From Chryseobacterium sp. KLBC 52 (GTDB taxonomy: Bacteria; Bacteroidota; Bacteroidia; Flavobacteriales; Weeksellaceae), in the NCBI RefSeq assembly GCF_003347605.1, contig NZ_QDFZ01000021.1:40824-104823 (forward strand): a stretch of DNA of 64,000 nucleotides. The letters are read 5' to 3'. The notes under the pieces were generated by a model. It had not been told where the DNA came from. It was given only the letters and a program-made list of their open reading frames with translations, and searched no databases. The translations under genes and the position numbers were made by a program. This document shows positions 44,157 through 53,201 of this stretch, in pieces (within the stretch, counting starts at the first letter, position 1; every line of letters begins with the position of its first letter).

Positions 44157-45344
44157 TTATAATGTTTTAAGTTTTTCTTTTACTTCTTCAGGTGAAAATG
44201 CTCTCAGACTGTCCACAGAATTTCTGCTTAAAGTATTCCAAATCTCTTCATTATTGTTCAGCTGAATAATAGCCTCTGCAAAACTGTTTTCGTCATTGGC
44301 AATCAGTACATTCTTTTTATCGGTAAGTTTCATACCTTCAGCGCCGATATCCGTAGTAACCACGGGGAAAAAGTATTCAAAAGCCTGTCCGATTTTCCCT
44401 TTTACGCCGGCACCGAATCTTAAAGGAGCCACCATAATTTTAGAATTCATAAAGTGTTCTTCAATGCTTTCCACAAAACCTAAAAATTTAAACTTAGGAA
44501 ATAGTTTAAGATCAAGTTTTTCTGCAACATTCCCGATGATGCTTACTTCCAGCTCAGGATTGGTTTTCCAGACGATAGGCATTATTTTTTCATAGAGAAA
44601 CTTTACCGCATCAATATTCGGTTCGTGGATAGAACCTATAAAGGTAATTCCCTTACTTTCACTGAAATTTTTTCTTTCAGAAATATCAATTTTTGGATAA
44701 TGAATATTAGATACCGTAATGATCTTATTTTTGTCCGCATACTGGCTCATAATTTCTTTCTCCTTATCAGAGATGGCAATGATATAATCCAGTTGTGGAG
44801 CAACAACAGTTTCCAGACGGAAAAAATGTTTATAATTCTTCTTTAATGAAATACGGGTAGGTTCCAGTTCGATCGCTCTTTTAAACCTTAAGAAATGAAT
44901 ATCCACCATATCATAAATGAATCTGGCAGAAGGTAAAACGGCTTTCATTTTTTTATAAAAAAGATTCAGCGCCAGAGGGCCGTTGAACCAAACGTAATCG
45001 ATCTTTTTAAAAGAAGACAGGAAATCGTAAATATTCCTGTACTTATTGTTCTCTATGTAAACGATAACATTGTGCTGCTGATAAAACTTCACATAAGAAT
45101 CATCTTCAAACATATGGGGAGCAAATAAAATGCAGTTGTATCCTAATTCTTTGTAAATAAATATAAGTTCTTTCAGTCTGTTAGCCCCGGATTCTTTATC
45201 ATGGGCAGGAAAATCTCTTGATGCAAACAGGATCGTTTTTTGGGAAGCGTCATACAGATTAATGTTGACTATATCCTTAGACTGAAGGTTTTTGAGTTTT
45301 TGTTTTCTTTCGAAGTGTTTTTTTATTTTTTTTAAGATTCCCAT
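44157..45344 (-). CDS. Family 4 glycosyltransferase
   Basis: A 395-residue GT-B transferase. Visible: 'TILFASRDFPAHDKESGANR', 'DYVWFNGPLALNLF', 'GITFIGSIHEPNIDAVKF' and 'KIMVAPLRFGAGVKGKIGQAFEY', the last resembling the nucleotide-sugar binding region with the 'GAGVKGKI' motif common in polysaccharide GT4 proteins. It lies 4 nt from the gene on each side and is part of the minus-strand operon. Confidence 0.82.
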   Translation of the reverse strand: MGILKKIKKHFERKQKLKNLQSKDIVNINLYDASQKTILFASRDFPAHDKESGANRLKELIFIYKELGYNCILFAPHMFEDDSYVKFYQQHNVIVYIENNKYRNIYDFLSSFKKIDYVWFNGPLALNLFYKKMKAVLPSARFIYDMVDIHFLRFKRAIELEPTRISLKKNYKHFFRLETVVAPQLDYIIAISDKEKEIMSQYADKNKIITVSNIHYPKIDISERKNFSESKGITFIGSIHEPNIDAVKFLYEKIMPIVWKTNPELEVSIIGNVAEKLDLKLFPKFKFLGFVESIEEHFMNSKIMVAPLRFGAGVKGKIGQAFEYFFPVVTTDIGAEGMKLTDKKNVLIANDENSFAEAIIQLNNNEEIWNTLSRNSVDSLRAFSPEEVKEKLKTL

Positions 45345-45347
45345 TTG

Positions 45348-46334
45348 TCAGTTTTTAGTATCAAGTTCAAAAACTTTATTCACCCAACTATCCAAAGTGT
45401 ATCTGTAGTAGATTTCTTCCGGAATTTTCTCGTAAGGTTTTTCAAAAAAAGATTTGTCAAGATTACTAATATTTTTGTTTAAAATCAAAATATTATTGGG
45501 ATTGTAAAAATCATAGGTTTTAATGGCTTCATTATCAGTGATGATTTTCTTTTCCAGAGACATGGCCTCAAAAACTCTGAAGCTGAGTCCATATTGCCCT
45601 TCACGCATCAGATCCAGTAAAACTTTTGAGTTTTTATAATATTTGGGAAGATCATTATGCGGGATCTTCTTAATGCTGAACACCAGGAAAAGATTCTTAG
45701 GTACTGTCATGAACATATTGGTGAGCTGATGCTTCCAGGACTTTTTTCCAATGATCATAATCTGGAACTTCAATCCCTGTTCAATGAGCTTTTTAGCCAA
45801 CAGTTTTATCAATGAAACCCTTCTGTTGTCATAAGAGGTGATGTAAAAAAGATCCATTTCTGGCTTTTGAGACTCTTTTGCACAATGTGGAAGGTAGATA
45901 TAATTGGTTAATTTTTCAAAGCCGTGTTTTTTAACATCAATATAATCGAAAGAAAATACTTTGTCAAAAAGATAGAGTTTGTCTTCCACAGGTACTCTTT
46001 CAAGATTATCATAAAGATAGGTTACCAGACGGTCTGTAGATTTTCGGATTTTTTTAAGGGTAGAAAGATCAAATGTATCCGGATTCATCACCAGGATCTG
46101 ATCCTGATGTCCTAATTTTTCCAGGGAATCCAGAACATATTTCTGTCTTTTTTCAGTCTTAAGATTTTTGTTTAAAAAAGTTTTGCTTAACGCATTTACA
46201 GCTCTTTCATTGAAGTTGGAATGAGTAACGGTACTGATTTTTATATGGTGAGCATCAATACCACGCTGGCATAATGTTTCAACAATATACTTATCATAAT
46301 CCCAAAAATCATAACTAATGATACAAATCTTCAT
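45348..46334 (-). CDS. GT-B type glycosyltransferase, CgeB-like
   Basis: A 328-residue protein with no signal peptide. It reads as a GT-B transferase with 'ILVMNPDTFDLSTLKK', 'VTYLYDNLERVP', 'YLPHCAKESQKPEMDLFYI', 'VLLDLMREGQYGLSFRVFEAMSLEKKI' in parts, resembling CgeB/DUF3880-type spore or polysaccharide transferases. Substrate unknown. Spaced 4 nt on each side within the cluster. The family call is less certain than for its neighbours. Confidence 0.6.
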   Translation of the reverse strand: MKICIISYDFWDYDKYIVETLCQRGIDAHHIKISTVTHSNFNERAVNALSKTFLNKNLKTEKRQKYVLDSLEKLGHQDQILVMNPDTFDLSTLKKIRKSTDRLVTYLYDNLERVPVEDKLYLFDKVFSFDYIDVKKHGFEKLTNYIYLPHCAKESQKPEMDLFYITSYDNRRVSLIKLLAKKLIEQGLKFQIMIIGKKSWKHQLTNMFMTVPKNLFLVFSIKKIPHNDLPKYYKNSKVLLDLMREGQYGLSFRVFEAMSLEKKIITDNEAIKTYDFYNPNNILILNKNISNLDKSFFEKPYEKIPEEIYYRYTLDSWVNKVFELDTKN

Positions 46335-46338
46335 TCAA

Positions 46339-47088
46339 CTAATTTTGCTCTTTTTTTAATGATTCATAGGTTTCATAAACGCTTAAAGATTGCAGGTAGG
46401 ATAACTGATAGCCTTCTTTTCCGTCTAAAATACCAAGTCTCATTATATAGGCTTTAAAGAATTTAAAAGCAGTTTTAAGATATTGAACTAAAACATTGTA
46501 CTTTTTTCCTTTAGCTGCCAGTTCTTTCCCCTTTAAAACTCCATAATGAATCATTTTTTTTCTGTAAGATTCATAATCTGAAACGGAGTAATGGAGTAAT
46601 TTATTTTTTAAAACTCCGATGGTTCCGTTAACTTCCAGAGTTTCATGTACCTTTTTTCCTGCCGTATATCTGGCTTTCGATTTTCTGAAAAGTCTGAAAT
46701 TTTTATCAGACTGTGTTCCTGAAAAATGAATCGGTTTCTCGGCAAAAAAGAATTTCCTGTAAAAATAGTAGGCATCTTTTTGCCCTGGTTTATTAAGCTC
46801 ATCAATAATTTCCTGCTTCAGGGCTGGTGTAATTCGCTCATCACCATCTAAAAATAAAACCCAGTCATTAGTTGCAGTATCAAGAGCCAGATTTCTCTGC
46901 TTTGTAAAGTCTTCAAATTTATTCTGAATCACCTTTACATTGGGGAATTTCTTCGCAATTTCTACAGTGTTATCTGTACTAAAGGAGTCTACAACTATTA
47001 TTTCATCACAGAAATCAAAAGACTCCAGGACATCCTGTATATTTTTTTCTTCATTATATGTTATGATCAAACCACTTATATTCATCAC
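46339..47088 (-). CDS. Family 2 glycosyltransferase, WaaE/KdtX-like
   Basis: A 249-residue protein (248 from the second Met). N-terminus 'ISGLIITYNEEKNIQDVLES', 'EIIVVDSFSTDNTVEIA', 'DWVLFLDGDERITP' with the DxD motif, and 'YTAGKKVHETLEVNG' are typical of lipopolysaccharide core beta-glucosyltransferases of GT2. A second protein of the same type is at 47905-48705. It lies downstream of the deacetylase gene by 50 nt. Confidence 0.85.
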   Translation of the reverse strand: MMNISGLIITYNEEKNIQDVLESFDFCDEIIVVDSFSTDNTVEIAKKFPNVKVIQNKFEDFTKQRNLALDTATNDWVLFLDGDERITPALKQEIIDELNKPGQKDAYYFYRKFFFAEKPIHFSGTQSDKNFRLFRKSKARYTAGKKVHETLEVNGTIGVLKNKLLHYSVSDYESYRKKMIHYGVLKGKELAAKGKKYNVLVQYLKTAFKFFKAYIMRLGILDGKEGYQLSYLQSLSVYETYESLKKEQN

Positions 47089-47138
47089 AACGCTTTGTTT
47101 GACAGGAAAGTAGGTAAGTACTCCCCTAAAATTGTTTT

Positions 47139-47903
47139 TTAAAATAGTTTTAATCTGCCAAAGATAAGTTTTAATTTGAATTTTATAAGTGAATCTTTGC
47201 CTTTTATATCAATTCTACACAGTTCATATCGGCGCTGGGTAGGGTAATAATTCACCTTATTTCCAATTCTTACTGCAAAATCGATTCCTATTTTTTCCAA
47301 AATAGAAAAAAATGCTAATTTATCATGTTTTTTTTGTGGATACTTTCCATAGGGATAGGCTAAAACCTTTGAATACCTGATGTTATGGGCATCGAGGATT
47401 TCCATGTTTTTTTTTAGATCTTTTTCTATAAAATCAAGGGAAACATTTCTTACATTTTCATGGGCATGACTGTGAAGGGCAATTTCAAAATATTTTTGAT
47501 CCAGACTTCTGATTTCATCAAAGGTCATCATGGGATAATTGTTATATCCTTTTTCAATAAATCCTGTTGGAATAAAAATGGTCGCCTTCAGATGATACTT
47601 TTCCAGTAAAGAGGGAAGATACTCAAGATTGTTTCTATATCCGTCATCAAAGGTGATGATAACGTTTCTTTTTGTTGAAAGGGTAAGTTCTGAAAAAAAA
47701 TATGAAGTATACTTTTTTGAACTCAGATATGACAGCTGCTGTTCAAGATTTTTTAAACTGACAGTAAGATCTTCATGGCTTTCTTTTTCAACCTGGTGGT
47801 ACATAAGAATGACCAGTCTGTTGTATGGCACGGCAAATAAATAGAGACGGAAATATACAACGATAAATACCGCTAATAAAAGAGGAATAAGATACAGGAT
47901 CAT
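47139..47903 (-). CDS. Polysaccharide deacetylase (NodB-like)
   Basis: A 254-residue protein with one N-terminal membrane helix (about 1-22) and a NodB-type deacetylase domain: 'VIITFDDGYRNNLEYLP' with the catalytic Asp pair, 'HSHAHENVRN' with the metal-binding His residues, and 'VLAYPYGKYP'. It would remove acetyl groups from N-acetylated sugars in the surface polysaccharide made by the neighbouring glycosyltransferases. It sits 1 nt from the gene upstream. Confidence 0.87.
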   Translation of the reverse strand: MILYLIPLLLAVFIVVYFRLYLFAVPYNRLVILMYHQVEKESHEDLTVSLKNLEQQLSYLSSKKYTSYFFSELTLSTKRNVIITFDDGYRNNLEYLPSLLEKYHLKATIFIPTGFIEKGYNNYPMMTFDEIRSLDQKYFEIALHSHAHENVRNVSLDFIEKDLKKNMEILDAHNIRYSKVLAYPYGKYPQKKHDKLAFFSILEKIGIDFAVRIGNKVNYYPTQRRYELCRIDIKGKDSLIKFKLKLIFGRLKLF

Positions 47904-47904
47904 A

Positions 47905-48705
47905 CTATTTTACGGTATTTTTTTCAATTTCCTGATGCCGTATTTTTTCATACAGCCGTATTCTTTCATGCAGTTTAATGTATTTCAGAAAGGTGTAATA
48001 AGCCATTGTTTTGGCAATATAAAATCCTGGAAATCCATCCAGAAAACCTAATCTGAAAATAAAAACCTTGATAAATTCAAAAACAGGACTTACAATAATT
48101 TTAAATCTGTTGATTTTTTTTCCTCTTTCAAACATCTTTTCAGCCATCATATCAGAATATCTATTGATTTTGGATACATGATGATGAATGCTTTTGTAAG
48201 TATAATGATCCAGTTTACCTTCCATAAGGCCCACTTTCTGATCGGTAATCAGAAATTCATGAACTTTATCATCAGAATACTTTACATATTTTTTTCTGAA
48301 AAGCCTTTCACGGTATACATTTCCCCATCCTCCGAACCGGATCAGGTGAATCCCAAGATGATTGTTGAATTTTGCTTTATACACATTGAATTCAGTATTT
48401 TCTGAAGAAACAATGTTTTGTATAGATTTTTTCAGATTTTGGTCAGGAACTTCGTCTGCATCCAGAAACAAAACCCATTCATGGGAACATAAATGAAGGG
48501 CATGGTTTTTTTGTTCACCATACCCATTAAATTTTTTCTCAAAGAATTTTACCTGAGGATATTTTTGAGTGCAAATCTCTTTGGTCTTATCTGTAGAAAA
48601 GCTGTCGACAATAATGATTTCATCCACAATATCTGTTAATGAATCTAAAAGTCTTACAATATTCTCTTCTTCATTATAAGTAATGATTGCAAGGGAAAGA
48701 GCCAT
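47905..48705 (-). CDS. Family 2 glycosyltransferase, WaaE/KdtX-like
   Basis: A 266-residue paralog of the protein at 46339: 'LSLAIITYNEEENIVRLLDS', 'DEIIIVDSFSTDKTKEI', 'EWVLFLDADEVPDQNLKK' with DxD, and 'KYSDDKVHEFLITD'. The start ATG abuts the rocD stop codon, so it is transcribed with rocD. The C-terminal third contains amphipathic helices and a hydrophobic stretch that may bind the membrane. Confidence 0.87.
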   Translation of the reverse strand: MALSLAIITYNEEENIVRLLDSLTDIVDEIIIVDSFSTDKTKEICTQKYPQVKFFEKKFNGYGEQKNHALHLCSHEWVLFLDADEVPDQNLKKSIQNIVSSENTEFNVYKAKFNNHLGIHLIRFGGWGNVYRERLFRKKYVKYSDDKVHEFLITDQKVGLMEGKLDHYTYKSIHHHVSKINRYSDMMAEKMFERGKKINRFKIIVSPVFEFIKVFIFRLGFLDGFPGFYIAKTMAYYTFLKYIKLHERIRLYEKIRHQEIEKNTVK

Positions 48706-49953
48706 TTATTTATACTCAAGAATAGTCTTTTCAATAATCTTCACGCAATCCAGCAACTGCTCTTCTGTAATTACCAATGGCGGTGCAAGTCTTATGATAT
48801 TACCGTGGGTAGGTTTTGCGAGCAATCCGTTTTCTTTTAATTGTAAGCAAAGGTTCCATGCTGTAGAACTTTCAGGAGTATCATTGATCAGAATAGCGTT
48901 TAAAAGGCCTTTTCCTCTTACTTTGGTAATAAGGTCTGTCTTTTCAATAAGCTTCTCTATTTCAGCTCTGAAAAGCTTTCCTAATTCTTCTGCTCTTTCA
49001 GACAGTTTTTCATCAGCTACCACGTCCAATGCTGCTACTGCTACTGCACATGCAATAGGGTTTCCTCCAAATGTGGAACCGTGTTGCCCCGGTTTGATAA
49101 CATTCATGATGTTGTCATTTGCCAACACCGCGGATACAGGATACATTCCTCCGGAAAGTGCTTTTCCCAGGATCAAAATATCTGGTTGTACATTTTCGTG
49201 GTGGCATGCAATCAGTTTTCCTGTTCTTGCAATACCCGTCTGAACTTCATCAGCAATGAAAAGGACATTGTATTTTTTACATAATTCAGAAGCATTTTTA
49301 AGGAAATTTTCATCCGGAACATATACTCCGGCTTCTCCCTGGATAGGTTCTACCAGGAATGCTGCAATATTTGCTGCTTCTCTGCTAAGAACTTCTTCTA
49401 ATGCTGTAATATCGTTATAAGGAATTTTAATAAATCCTGGCGTAAAAGGTCCGTAGTTTTGGTTGGCATCCGGATCATTAGAGAAAGAAACAATCGTTGT
49501 GGTTCTTCCGTGGAAGTTGTTTTCGCAAACGATAATTTTCGCTGCGTTTTCCGCAATTCCTTTTACTTCATAACTCCACTTTCTGGCTAGTTTTACCGCA
49601 GTTTCCACAGCTTCAGCTCCGGAATTCATGGGTAAAACTTTATCAAACCCAAAAAGGGTAGTGATTTTCTGTTCGTACTCTCCTAATTTAGAGTTATAGA
49701 ATGCTCTTGAAGTTAATGCCAGCTTTTGTGCCTGCTCTACCAATGCACCTACAATTTTTGGGTGGGAGTGCCCCTGGTTCACAGCAGAATATGCTGAAAG
49801 AAAATCATAGTATTTTTTACCTTCTACATCCCAAACGAAAACACCTTCTCCACGGTCCAGAACTACTGGAAGCGGGTGATAGTTATGTGCTCCATGTTTG
49901 TCTTCAAGGTCAATAAAATACTGTGAGTTTTTTGTTTGTTCTGCTGTTGACAT
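48706..49953 (-). CDS. rocD: Ornithine--oxo-acid transaminase
   Basis: Converts ornithine and 2-oxoglutarate to glutamate semialdehyde and glutamate using pyridoxal phosphate. The 415-residue protein has 'GVFVWDVEGKKYYDFLSAYS', 'VLPMNSGAEAVETAVKLARK', 'NNFHGRTTTIVSFS', 'FIADEVQTGIARTGK' and the cofactor Lys in 'LGKALSGGMYPVSA'. It has a TAAATTTG promoter. Unusually, polysaccharide genes follow it directly on the same strand with no terminator. Confidence 0.94.
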   Translation of the reverse strand: MSTAEQTKNSQYFIDLEDKHGAHNYHPLPVVLDRGEGVFVWDVEGKKYYDFLSAYSAVNQGHSHPKIVGALVEQAQKLALTSRAFYNSKLGEYEQKITTLFGFDKVLPMNSGAEAVETAVKLARKWSYEVKGIAENAAKIIVCENNFHGRTTTIVSFSNDPDANQNYGPFTPGFIKIPYNDITALEEVLSREAANIAAFLVEPIQGEAGVYVPDENFLKNASELCKKYNVLFIADEVQTGIARTGKLIACHHENVQPDILILGKALSGGMYPVSAVLANDNIMNVIKPGQHGSTFGGNPIACAVAVAALDVVADEKLSERAEELGKLFRAEIEKLIEKTDLITKVRGKGLLNAILINDTPESSTAWNLCLQLKENGLLAKPTHGNIIRLAPPLVITEEQLLDCVKIIEKTILEYK

Positions 49954-49969
49954 ATATTTTGGTTTTCAA

Positions 49970-49977
49970 CAAATTTA
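49970..49977 (-). promoter_or_regulatory. rocD promoter -7 element
   Basis: TAAATTTG on the minus strand, 16 nt before the rocD ATG; it may drive the whole minus-strand cluster. Confidence 0.6.
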
Positions 49978-50265
49978 CGCAATATTAATGATATGTATAA
50001 ACAAATAACTAGTATCGTTTCAGGGTAAAATTAAAGTAGATTTTAGGGTGGAATAATATTGTATAAGAAAATAATTTCTTTGTTGATCAGTTGTTTTAGG
50101 TATTATATCTTTATAAGGGCAGAATTTTATTTTTGGTCTGTTTATTAATTTTTATTAATGAATGGTAAGAGGCTATTTCAATTCCGTTTATAGGGTCTGA
50201 ATTAAAAGGGTTATAAAAAAAACTGCCTCAAAAGAGGCAGCTTCAGTTTTATTTTTAAAATAATC
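49978..50265. other. Intergenic region between rocD and accC
   Basis: AT-rich, no open frame of interest. It contains the accC terminator near its right end. I see no other structure. Confidence 0.4.
50213..50240 (-). terminator. Terminator of accB-accC
   Basis: On the minus strand CTGCCTC pairs with GAGGCAG around a 4-nt loop, followed by TTTTTTTTATAA. It lies about 26 nt past the accC stop. Confidence 0.85.
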
Positions 50266-51621
50266 CTAGTGATTATCATATTTTCTGTCCATTACAAAAT
50301 CCTCCATGAATTTTGTGGTGTAGTTTCCTGCAAGATAATCTTCATTATCCATCAGTTGTCTGTGGAAAGGAATTGTTGTTTTTACACCTTCAATATAGAA
50401 TTCTTCAAGAGCACGTCTCATTTTTGCAATAGCTTCCTCACGGGTTTGAGCCGTAGTGATAAGTTTAGCAATCATAGAGTCGTAGTTAGAAGGAATTGTA
50501 TATCCGGAATACACGTGAGTGTCTACTCTGATTCCGTGTCCTCCAGGGATGTTTAATCCTGTGATTTTTCCTGGAGACGGTCTGAAATCCGCGTAAGGAT
50601 CCTCTGCGTTGATTCTACATTCGATTGAATGTAATTTAGGATAATAGTTGATTCCTGAAATAGGAGTTCCAGCCGCAAGAAGAATTTGTTCTCTGATCAG
50701 GTCATAATCAATTACCTGCTCAGTGATAGGGTGCTCTACCTGGATTCTTGTATTCATTTCCATGAAATAGAAATTTCTGTGTTTGTCTACAAGGAATTCG
50801 ATAGTTCCTACCCCTTCATATCCAATGAATTCAGCAGCTTTTACCGCAGCGTCACCCATTTTCTCACGAAGTTCGTCTGTCATGAAAGGAGAAGGCGTTT
50901 CTTCAGTTAATTTCTGATTTCTTCTCTGTACGGAACAGTCTCTTTCAGAAAGGTGGCAAGCTTTACCAAATTGGTCACCCGCAACCTGAATTTCGATGTG
51001 TCTAGGCTCTTCAATCAGTTTTTCCATGTACATACCTCCGTTTCCAAAGGCAGCTACAGCTTCCTGAATAGCAGATTCCCAGTGATCTTTAAGGTCTTCA
51101 GCTTTCCAAACAGCTCTCATCCCTTTACCTCCACCACCGGCAGTAGCTTTGATCATTACAGGGTATCCTGTTTCTTCAGCTACTTTTACAGCGTGTTCGT
51201 AAGATTCGATCAATCCGTCAGAACCTGGTACACATGGTACACCTGCTGCTTTCATGGTAGCCTTAGCATTTGCTTTATCTCCCATTTTTTCAATCTGTTC
51301 AGGAGAAGCACCAATAAATTTGATACCGTTCTTCTGGCAGATTCTTGAGAAGTTAGCATTTTCAGATAAGAATCCGTAACCTGGGTGAATTGCATCAGCA
51401 TTGGTAATTTCCGCAGCAGCAATAATGTTAGGGATTTTAAGATAGGAGTCTTTACTCATTGCAGGGCCAATACATACCGCTTCATCAGCAAATCTTACGT
51501 GAAGACTGTCTTTATCAGCAGTAGAGTATACCGCAACGGTTTTGATCCCCATTTCTTTACAAGTACGTAAAATACGCATTGCAATTTCGCCACGATTGGC
51601 TATTAATATTTTTTTGAACAT
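50266..51621 (-). CDS. accC: Acetyl-CoA carboxylase biotin carboxylase subunit
   Basis: ATP-grasp enzyme that carboxylates the biotin of AccB with bicarbonate and ATP. The 451-residue length is standard. Visible: 'ILIANRGEIAMRILRTCKEM', 'AIHPGYGFLSENANFS', 'KATAGGGGKGMRAVW', 'ERDCSVQRRNQKLTEE' and 'EMNTRIQVEHPITE' with the active-site residues. It follows accB after 84 nt containing short AT repeats. accA is about 16 kb away. Confidence 0.97.
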   Translation of the reverse strand: MFKKILIANRGEIAMRILRTCKEMGIKTVAVYSTADKDSLHVRFADEAVCIGPAMSKDSYLKIPNIIAAAEITNADAIHPGYGFLSENANFSRICQKNGIKFIGASPEQIEKMGDKANAKATMKAAGVPCVPGSDGLIESYEHAVKVAEETGYPVMIKATAGGGGKGMRAVWKAEDLKDHWESAIQEAVAAFGNGGMYMEKLIEEPRHIEIQVAGDQFGKACHLSERDCSVQRRNQKLTEETPSPFMTDELREKMGDAAVKAAEFIGYEGVGTIEFLVDKHRNFYFMEMNTRIQVEHPITEQVIDYDLIREQILLAAGTPISGINYYPKLHSIECRINAEDPYADFRPSPGKITGLNIPGGHGIRVDTHVYSGYTIPSNYDSMIAKLITTAQTREEAIAKMRRALEEFYIEGVKTTIPFHRQLMDNEDYLAGNYTTKFMEDFVMDRKYDNH

Positions 51622-51630
51622 CTTAATACG

Positions 51631-51664
51631 ATTTGAAATTTGAAAATTTGAAATTTGAAATTGA
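51631..51664. repeat. Tandem TTTGAAA-like short repeats
   Basis: Between accB and accC, four close copies of ATTTGAAA follow each other in 34 bases. The region has no stable hairpin. It may be a neutral spacer. Confidence 0.4.
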
Positions 51665-51705
51665 CTTTATCATCAATTATCAATCATCATTAATCAATAT
51701 TTTAA

Positions 51706-52188
51706 TTAAGATGGATCTACTAAGAATAAAGGTTGGTCATACTCTACAGGAGTAGCGTCGTCCACTAAAATTTTAACAATTTTCCCGCTGATTTCAGATT
51801 CAATCTGGTTGAATAGCTTCATTGCTTCAATAACACAAACTACTTTACCAACAGAAACTTCGTCACCTACATTTACAAATACATCTTTATCAGGAGATGG
51901 CTTTCTATAGAAAGTACCAATCATTGGAGATTTGATTGTTACATATTTGCTGTCATCAGATGCAGCTTCAGCTTTTTCAGCAACAGGAGCAGCCGGAGTT
52001 GCAACAGGTGCCGGAGCAGCTACTGCTTGTGGAGCAGTGTGGTATACTGCAGGTTGTGCATAAACAGCATCGCTTCCAGCTAATGGAGTTTTAATAGTGA
52101 TTTCGAAATCTTTAGTTTTGTACTTCACTTCTGAAACTTCAGCCTTAGATACAAACTTGATAAGATTTTGTATGTCTTTAATGTCCAT
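51706..52188 (-). CDS. accB: Acetyl-CoA carboxylase biotin carboxyl carrier protein
   Basis: Carries biotin between AccC and AccA/AccD. The 160-residue protein begins 'MDIKDIQNLIKFVSKAEVSE', has an Ala/Pro-rich flexible linker, then the biotinyl domain with 'GTFYRKPSPDKDVFVNVGD' and the biotinylated Lys in 'CVIEAMKLFNQIES'. The start at 52188 is preferred because a TATCTTTG promoter lies 23 nt upstream, inside the longer open frame. It is the first gene of accB-accC. Confidence 0.95.
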   Translation of the reverse strand: MDIKDIQNLIKFVSKAEVSEVKYKTKDFEITIKTPLAGSDAVYAQPAVYHTAPQAVAAPAPVATPAAPVAEKAEAASDDSKYVTIKSPMIGTFYRKPSPDKDVFVNVGDEVSVGKVVCVIEAMKLFNQIESEISGKIVKILVDDATPVEYDQPLFLVDPS

Positions 52189-52211
52189 AAATTTGATATT
52201 TGATTTGATGC

Positions 52212-52219
52212 CAAAGATA
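52212..52219 (-). promoter_or_regulatory. accB-accC promoter -7 element
   Basis: TATCTTTG on the minus strand, 23 nt before the chosen accB ATG and just past the rpmF terminator. Confidence 0.65.
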
Positions 52220-52239
52220 CCAAAAAAACGTAAAAAACA

Positions 52240-52280
52240 ACAAAAAACCGCCAAATTTTATCAAAATTGGGCGGTTTTTG
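52240..52280 (-). terminator. Terminator after rpmF
   Basis: AAAAACCGCC pairs with GGCGGTTTTT on both strands, with an inner AAATTTT/AAAATT stem, followed on the minus strand by a T run. It separates rpmF from accB. Confidence 0.85.
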
Positions 52281-52315
52281 TATTAAAATGAGGCTTTTTC
52301 AGCGAAAAGCGACTC

Positions 52316-52519
52316 TTAGTTTTCTTCAGTAGCAGCTACTTCTTTTTCCAATACTACTTTACCTCTGTAGTACAATTTTCCTTCATGCCAGTGAGCTCTG
52401 TGGTATAGGTGAAGCTCTCCTGTTGTTGCATCTTTAGCTAATTGAGGAACTACAGCTTTGTAGTGAGTTCTTCTCTTATCTCTTCTTGTAGACGATTGTC
52501 TTCTCTTTGGATGTGCCAT
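52316..52519 (-). CDS. rpmF: 50S ribosomal protein L32
   Basis: A 67-residue ribosomal protein: 'MAHPKRRQSSTRRDKRRTHY' is the typical start, followed by 'ATTGELHLYHRAHWHEGKLY' and an extended acidic tail. The Cys zinc-binding motif of many L32 proteins is absent, as in other zinc-independent forms. It follows the DUF177 gene after 67 nt that contain a small hairpin GATGAGA/TCTCATC (52548-52568). Confidence 0.95.
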   Translation of the reverse strand: MAHPKRRQSSTRRDKRRTHYKAVVPQLAKDATTGELHLYHRAHWHEGKLYYRGKVVLEKEVAATEEN

Positions 52520-52586
52520 TTTCTAATAACTTTTTTAATTGATGAGCGATGAGATTCATCATCTCATCATATTTAAATTATTCTAT

Positions 52587-53117
52587 TTAATTATTGTCTT
52601 TTAATTTTCTTAAAGCATCCCATCTAGGGTCACTTTCATGTTCTTCTTCTTCAGTTACCTCAATATCTTTAGGACTGAACTGGTCAAGAATTTTAAGATC
52701 GTCATCACTTACATTCGGTGAAATCTTTTTCATCGGGATAGAAAGCATTACATTTTCGTAAATCAAATGTGCTACATTGAAAGCATGCTCTGCTGTAGGA
52801 ATAGTAATGACATCTTCATTGCTGTCATCATATTCTTCCCCGAAATTCACCAGAATTTTGATTTCATTCTCAATAGGGTAGTCGAAATCTTCATTTGTGA
52901 TATCACAAACCAACTCAACTAATCCATTAATTTTAATCTCAAATTCTAGAAAAGTAGTGTGCTTATCAAGGGATACATTTACTTCTATTCTAGGATTTGT
53001 AAATTCCTGCTCAGTGTCAAATAATTGAAAGAACGTTTTATCTATCTCAAACTTGAACTCGTGTCTTCCGTTTTTAAGTCCGGAAAAGCTTACGTCATAG
53101 TTTCTTAACTTGTCCAT
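52587..53117 (-). CDS. DUF177 (YceD-like) protein
   Basis: A 176-residue acidic cytosolic protein. The usual order DUF177-rpmF is kept, and the central part 'ELVCDITNEDFDYPIENEI' plus the C-terminal 'DPRWDALRKLKDNN' are typical of DUF177/YceD, proposed to be involved in 23S rRNA accumulation or ribosome assembly. The Met at 53117 is chosen because the upstream Met overlaps a TATTTTTG promoter. Confidence 0.88.
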   Translation of the reverse strand: MDKLRNYDVSFSGLKNGRHEFKFEIDKTFFQLFDTEQEFTNPRIEVNVSLDKHTTFLEFEIKINGLVELVCDITNEDFDYPIENEIKILVNFGEEYDDSNEDVITIPTAEHAFNVAHLIYENVMLSIPMKKISPNVSDDDLKILDQFSPKDIEVTEEEEHESDPRWDALRKLKDNN

Positions 53118-53129
53118 AAAATGAGTGTG

Positions 53130-53137
53130 CAAAAATA
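53130..53137 (-). promoter_or_regulatory. DUF177-rpmF promoter -7 element
   Basis: TATTTTTG on the minus strand, 12 nt before the chosen ATG. Confidence 0.55.
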
Positions 53138-53201
53138 TGCATTTTTTTTATAATAACAAATAAAATCTGAAACAAATTAATTTAAAATTTGTTTTAAAGA
53201 T

